NCBI RefSeq assembly: GCF_014836955.1 | Contig: NZ_JACSPV010000035.1 | Location: 1-47,327 of the forward strand | DNA length: 47,327 bases | Direction: 5' to 3' | Source: Bacillus norwichensis | GTDB lineage: Bacteria; Bacillota; Bacilli; Bacillales; Bacillaceae_C | Part shown: positions 44,592 to 47,327 of the stretch, one piece after another | How positions within the stretch are numbered: position 1 is the first letter of the stretch | How the letters are laid out: each line of letters opens with the position of its first letter | The notes under the pieces: generated by a model | What the model was told of the DNA's origin: nothing | The model's database searches: none | What the model saw: the letters and a program-made list of their open reading frames with translations, nothing else | Translations under genes and position numbers: made by a program

Positions 44592-45140
44592 GTGAAAATT
44601 TATACAAAAACTGGTGACAAGGGAATGACCTCTTTGGTATACGGAAGTCGGATTCCCAAAAATGATTTGCGTGTGGAGGCTTATGGGACATGCGATGAAG
44701 CCAATTCAGTTATTGGACAAGCATTGAGTTTTTTATTAAACGAACAGAAAACGGAAATAATAGAAGTAAAGCAAACGTTTCAACGTATTCAAACTATGCT
44801 GTTTCATGTCGGAGCTGAATTAGCGACACCTGAAGGTAAAGAAGTAAAGTGGAAGCTGATAGAAGAGGATATAAAGGATCTTGAGAAAATCATCGACACG
44901 TGGGATCAGGACCTTCCGCAGTTAAAGAATTTTATTTTACCAGGTGGACATCCGGCGGGGGCAGCCTTTCACACTGCAAGGACGATCGTTAGAAGAGCTG
45001 AAAGATGTGCCGTAGCCATCGGCAATGTAAATCCGCTGGTTCTCTCATATTTGAATCGACTATCGGATCTTCTTTTCGTTACTGCCCGTTACGTTAATAC
45101 AAAACTTGGGGTTCTGGAACATACTTTGCATGAAAACTAG
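44592..45140 (+). CDS. Cob(I)alamin adenosyltransferase, PduO type
   Basis: A 182-residue enzyme that adds the adenosyl group of ATP to cob(I)alamin. N-terminal ATP-binding KIYTKTGDKGMTSL and C-terminal RRAERCAVAIGNV plus YLNRLSDLLFVTARYVN are PduO signatures; helical bundle throughout. GTG start with GGAGGGATTAG about six bases upstream. The PduO-type family supplies adenosylcobalamin to mutases or diol dehydratases. It is not adjacent to any of these here, and it is inserted between the bcp and perR genes that are neighbours in B. subtilis. Confidence 0.9.
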   Translation: MKIYTKTGDKGMTSLVYGSRIPKNDLRVEAYGTCDEANSVIGQALSFLLNEQKTEIIEVKQTFQRIQTMLFHVGAELATPEGKEVKWKLIEEDIKDLEKIIDTWDQDLPQLKNFILPGGHPAGAAFHTARTIVRRAERCAVAIGNVNPLVLSYLNRLSDLLFVTARYVNTKLGVLEHTLHEN

Positions 45141-45149
45141 GCGAAGCCA

Positions 45150-45179
45150 TTGACAAAAAGGCTTTGCTACTAGTACACT
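45150..45179 (+). promoter_or_regulatory. perR promoter
   Basis: TTGACA, 18 bases, TACACT, followed at once by the PerR box at 45182-45196. Confidence 0.7.
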
Positions 45180-45181
45180 AT

Positions 45182-45196
45182 TTATAAGGATTATAA
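45182..45196. promoter_or_regulatory. PerR box (autoregulation)
   Basis: TTATAAGGATTATAA matches the Per consensus TTATAAT-N-ATTATAA at 14 of 15 positions. It lies just downstream of the -10 element, so PerR should repress its own gene. Confidence 0.85.
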
Positions 45197-45236
45197 AGTG
45201 AGAATGAATTTTTTATAAGAAAAGAGGTGCATGGCG

Positions 45237-45674
45237 ATGTTAGATGAACAATTAAAAGAAGCAATTGATACGTTGAAAAAAACTGGAGTCCGGATTACAC
45301 CTCAGCGTCATGCGATTTTAGAATATTTAATCCAGTCAATGTCACATCCGACTGCTGATGATATTTACAAATCTCTAGAAAGCAAATTCCCGAATATGAG
45401 TGTTGCAACAGTTTACAACAATCTACGGGTTTTCCGTGAAGTTGGGTTGGTAAAAGAATTAACATATGGAGATGCATCAAGTCGTTTTGACTTTGTGACA
45501 TCTGATCATTACCATATTATTTGCGAAGAGTGTGGGAAAATCGTTGATTTTCATTATCCGGGACTCGACGAAGTTGAGCAATTGGCAGCTCATATGACGG
45601 GATTTTCCGTTGGACATCATCGGATGGAAATTTACGGTGTCTGTCCTGAGTGCAGCAAGAAAAAAACACATTAA
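45237..45674 (+). CDS. perR: Peroxide-sensing repressor PerR (Fur family)
   Basis: A 145-residue Fur-family regulator with the B. subtilis PerR metal-site residues in place: H37, D85, H91, H93 and D104 for iron/manganese, and C96, C99, C136, C139 for structural zinc. The winged helix occupies 1-80 ([11 protein letters not shown]). Iron-catalysed oxidation of the His residues by peroxide inactivates it and derepresses peroxide defence. ATG 45237 is chosen: AGAGGTG is seven bases upstream; ATG 45231 is too close. Autoregulated by the box at 45182. Confidence 0.96.
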   Translation: MLDEQLKEAIDTLKKTGVRITPQRHAILEYLIQSMSHPTADDIYKSLESKFPNMSVATVYNNLRVFREVGLVKELTYGDASSRFDFVTSDHYHIICEECGKIVDFHYPGLDEVEQLAAHMTGFSVGHHRMEIYGVCPECSKKKTH

Positions 45675-45709
45675 AAAAAATCGCCTTTATGTTAGGCGAT
45701 TTTTTTATT
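45673..45709. terminator. Bidirectional terminator between perR and ygzB
   Basis: AAAAAATCGCCT pairs with AGGCGATTTTTT around TTATGTT, with A/T-runs on both sides. The arms overlap the stop of perR and reach the end of ygzB. Confidence 0.85.
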
Positions 45710-46055
45710 TCTTCTTCCTATTATAGCTTTCATCGAATTCTTTTCCCTCGAGTTCTGGATCCACAGTCAAAGGTTCATTACAGTGCATGCACATATCTAC
45801 ACGTCCGAGTATTTTTGTGGGCTTTCCGCAATTCGGGCACGCGACCTGCAATGCCTTTGTAGAAAGCATTCCTATCCAAAAATAAACAACAGTACTTCCA
45901 ACGATGGACAGCAGCCCCAATATCATAAACAATGTCATGAGGATTGGATGTTTTTGAAAGAAAATACCTACATACATAATGATGAATCCGACGAATACGA
46001 GACTTAACGCAAATGTACGAATTTTATTGATCTTATTTGAATATTTTTTTGCCAT
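45705..46055 (-). CDS. ygzB: UPF0295 membrane zinc-ribbon protein YgzB
   Basis: A 116-residue protein with two membrane helices (about 12-32, 40-62) and a C-terminal cytoplasmic zinc ribbon with C73, C76, C89 and C92 (CPNCG ... CMHC), plus an acidic-basic tail. It matches the UPF0295 family; function unknown. It occupies the place between perR and ygxA as in B. subtilis. GGAGGG precedes the ATG. Convergent with perR. Confidence 0.9.
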   Translation of the reverse strand: MAKKYSNKINKIRTFALSLVFVGFIIMYVGIFFQKHPILMTLFMILGLLSIVGSTVVYFWIGMLSTKALQVACPNCGKPTKILGRVDMCMHCNEPLTVDPELEGKEFDESYNRKKK

Positions 46056-46214
46056 TCAAAGCCCTCCCAAAAATAAACTATACCACAAACCCTGAAGAAA
46101 GCATGTCCGGGAAACCAACAATTTGTAGAAGAAGGAAAAACAATTGATACTGTCGAAATAGAAATAAATGATAGACAGCAACAAACTCATTTCACTTCTT
46201 TTGGGGGAATGGAA

Positions 46215-47072
46215 ATGGAAGATTTTATTCGGCCATTAGTGAATCACTGTGCTTCTCGGCCAAATACGGTAGCTGTTTTGTTGATAGATCGAGCAAAAGA
46301 ACTGTTGACGGGTAAGGATTTGTTTGATGTAATAATTTATGCAGTGGTAACTGATCAGGAAAGTTCTGAACAGTCCAAACATTTTTATGTACAGGGAATG
46401 CGAATCGGTCTTTTTATGATTGATGAAAGTCTGTTCCGAAAAAGAATGCTTTCGGAAGCAAATGCATTCCAACTGCTAAATGGAAGTGAAGTACTGTTCG
46501 AACGTGATCACTATATGGAAAGTATAAAAAGAGAAACTGTCTCGTGCGATCATAAAATGAGAATGGGCATGAAGTTTGCTAAATTGATTCAATCTTTTAG
46601 TCTCGGAAAGAAACTATTCGAGGATGAACATTATTTAGACGCTTACGACCTCCTTGTGAGTTCATTGCACGACCTAGCAAGATTTTCGCTCATGGAAAAG
46701 GGAATTGAGGCGGAAACAGCACTCTGGAAACAGATTAAAAAAAATGAACCGGAAATTTTGAAGCTCTTCGAGGAGCTCATAAAAAACGAAGAACCTATTG
46801 AGAAGAGACTGGAACTTTTATTTTTGGCGAGTAGTTTTTTTATTTACTCAAAAACATTAAAGGGCTCCGAGCACATTTTAGAGCTTATGAACGAACATGA
46901 AATTTGGAACCATGAAATGATTTCGCATCATCCTCAAATTAAATTGTATGGCTCCAGCTTGGGAACACTGTTAGAATATCTAATAGAAAAAGAATTGATT
47001 ATTCCTATTCAAGTGGAGTCAGCATTCAATGGAATTTATGAGCGTTATTACCAAGTGAAAAAAACATGTTGA
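46215..47072 (+). CDS. ygxA: Nucleotidyltransferase-like protein YgxA
   Basis: A 285-residue protein that lies directly upstream of the rrnD operon in B. subtilis, and here too. N-terminal nucleotidyltransferase-like fold (about 1-100) and helical C-terminal half. Catalytic residues are not clear, so enzymatic activity is uncertain. The second ATG (46215), eight bases after TTTTGGGGG, is preferred over the first at 46209. Its TGA stop lies inside the TTGACA -35 element of the rRNA promoter P1. Confidence 0.88.
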   Translation: MEDFIRPLVNHCASRPNTVAVLLIDRAKELLTGKDLFDVIIYAVVTDQESSEQSKHFYVQGMRIGLFMIDESLFRKRMLSEANAFQLLNGSEVLFERDHYMESIKRETVSCDHKMRMGMKFAKLIQSFSLGKKLFEDEHYLDAYDLLVSSLHDLARFSLMEKGIEAETALWKQIKKNEPEILKLFEELIKNEEPIEKRLELLFLASSFFIYSKTLKGSEHILELMNEHEIWNHEMISHHPQIKLYGSSLGTLLEYLIEKELIIPIQVESAFNGIYERYYQVKKTC

Positions 47073-47097
47073 CATGATTTATAATGTTTGCTATATT
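47069..47097 (+). promoter_or_regulatory. rRNA operon promoter P1
   Basis: TTGACA, 17 bases, TATATT. The -35 hexamer overlaps the stop codon of ygxA (47070-47072), so ygxA and rRNA transcription are closely joined. Confidence 0.88.
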
Positions 47098-47163
47098 AGT
47101 AGTCGTCGCTAAGAAGTTAAAAGAAGTTAGCTTTTAAGCGATAAAGAAAAATGAAAAAAGATG

Positions 47164-47193
47164 TTGACACAAGAAAAGAACTTATGTTAATAT
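47164..47193 (+). promoter_or_regulatory. rRNA operon promoter P2
   Basis: TTGACA, 18 bases, TAATAT, about 95 bases downstream of P1, the classical tandem arrangement of Bacillus rrn operons. Confidence 0.8.
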
Positions 47194-47327
47194 TAAAAAG
47201 TCGCTCAAACGAGCAACGAAAAAACAAAAGCAATTTTGATCTTTGAAAATTGAACGAAACGAACGTCAATAATTTGATGTAACAATGGTTTTAAACCATT
47301 GCCAGCTAGAGCAAGGAACAAAGGCTA
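47194..47327 (+). other. Leader of an rRNA operon, 16S beyond the edge
   Basis: AT-rich leader with GTCGCTCAAACGAGCAAC-type hairpin elements near 47202-47222 and a boxA-like TGATCTTTGAAAA near 47238. The window ends before the mature 16S start. Confidence 0.75.

Overview
The window is a low-GC Gram-positive chromosome segment from a spore-forming, flagellated member of the Bacillaceae. The evidence is spore genes (pdaA, sspK, sspE, yfhD/yfhE), motAB, AGGAGG-type ribosome binding sites with ATG/GTG/TTG starts, Bacillus-type promoters (SigW, SigD, SigL), and gene order matching the Bacillus subtilis yfk-yfj-yfh-yga-perR-ygxA-rrn stretch. The species cannot be named from the sequence alone.

Layout. 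1-3,500 is an accessory patch: a secreted amidase_6-type protein, small orphan genes, a tRNA-Arg(CCT) with features of an integration site downstream of it, and a tiny Cys/His-rich protein. 3,589-8,033 is a compact module: two iron-type alcohol dehydrogenases flank a CBS-CBS-PAS sigma-54 activator, and both dehydrogenases carry near-consensus -24/-12 promoters. 8,115-12,815 holds a beta-carbonic anhydrase, a preQ1 riboswitch-controlled queF plus queuosine-precursor transporter pair, and the SigW-type yuaF-floT flotillin operon. 13,092-19,726 holds mreBH, an acyl-CoA thioesterase, ampS, nsrR/hmp with NsrR boxes, and a lone znuA with a perfect Zur box. 20,084-25,536 holds a DUF1992 protein, motAB with a SigD promoter, mtnE, yfkK and an AGCS symporter.

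25,712-37,525 follows the yfkH/chaA/yfkD/pdaA/alkA and yfhD/yfhE/recX/yfhH/sspK/yfhJ/yfhP/mutY/fabL/sspE order. 37,769-47,072 follows ygaC/ygaD/ygaE/gsaB/bcp/perR/ygzB/ygxA, with a small potassium-channel-like gene and a cobalamin adenosyltransferase inserted. The window ends in the promoters and leader of an rRNA operon; mature 16S lies beyond the edge.

Long intergenic gaps carry decayed dispersed repeats. The most notable (family A: 9,066-9,230, 15,334-15,449, 19,849-19,955 and a piece at 1-52) keeps base-pairing across copies and may be a structured RNA. A second gap (about 44,010-44,145) looks like the right end and guide-RNA scaffold of an IS605/TnpB element without its protein. All functions are read from sequence patterns and recalled family knowledge; no database search was run.
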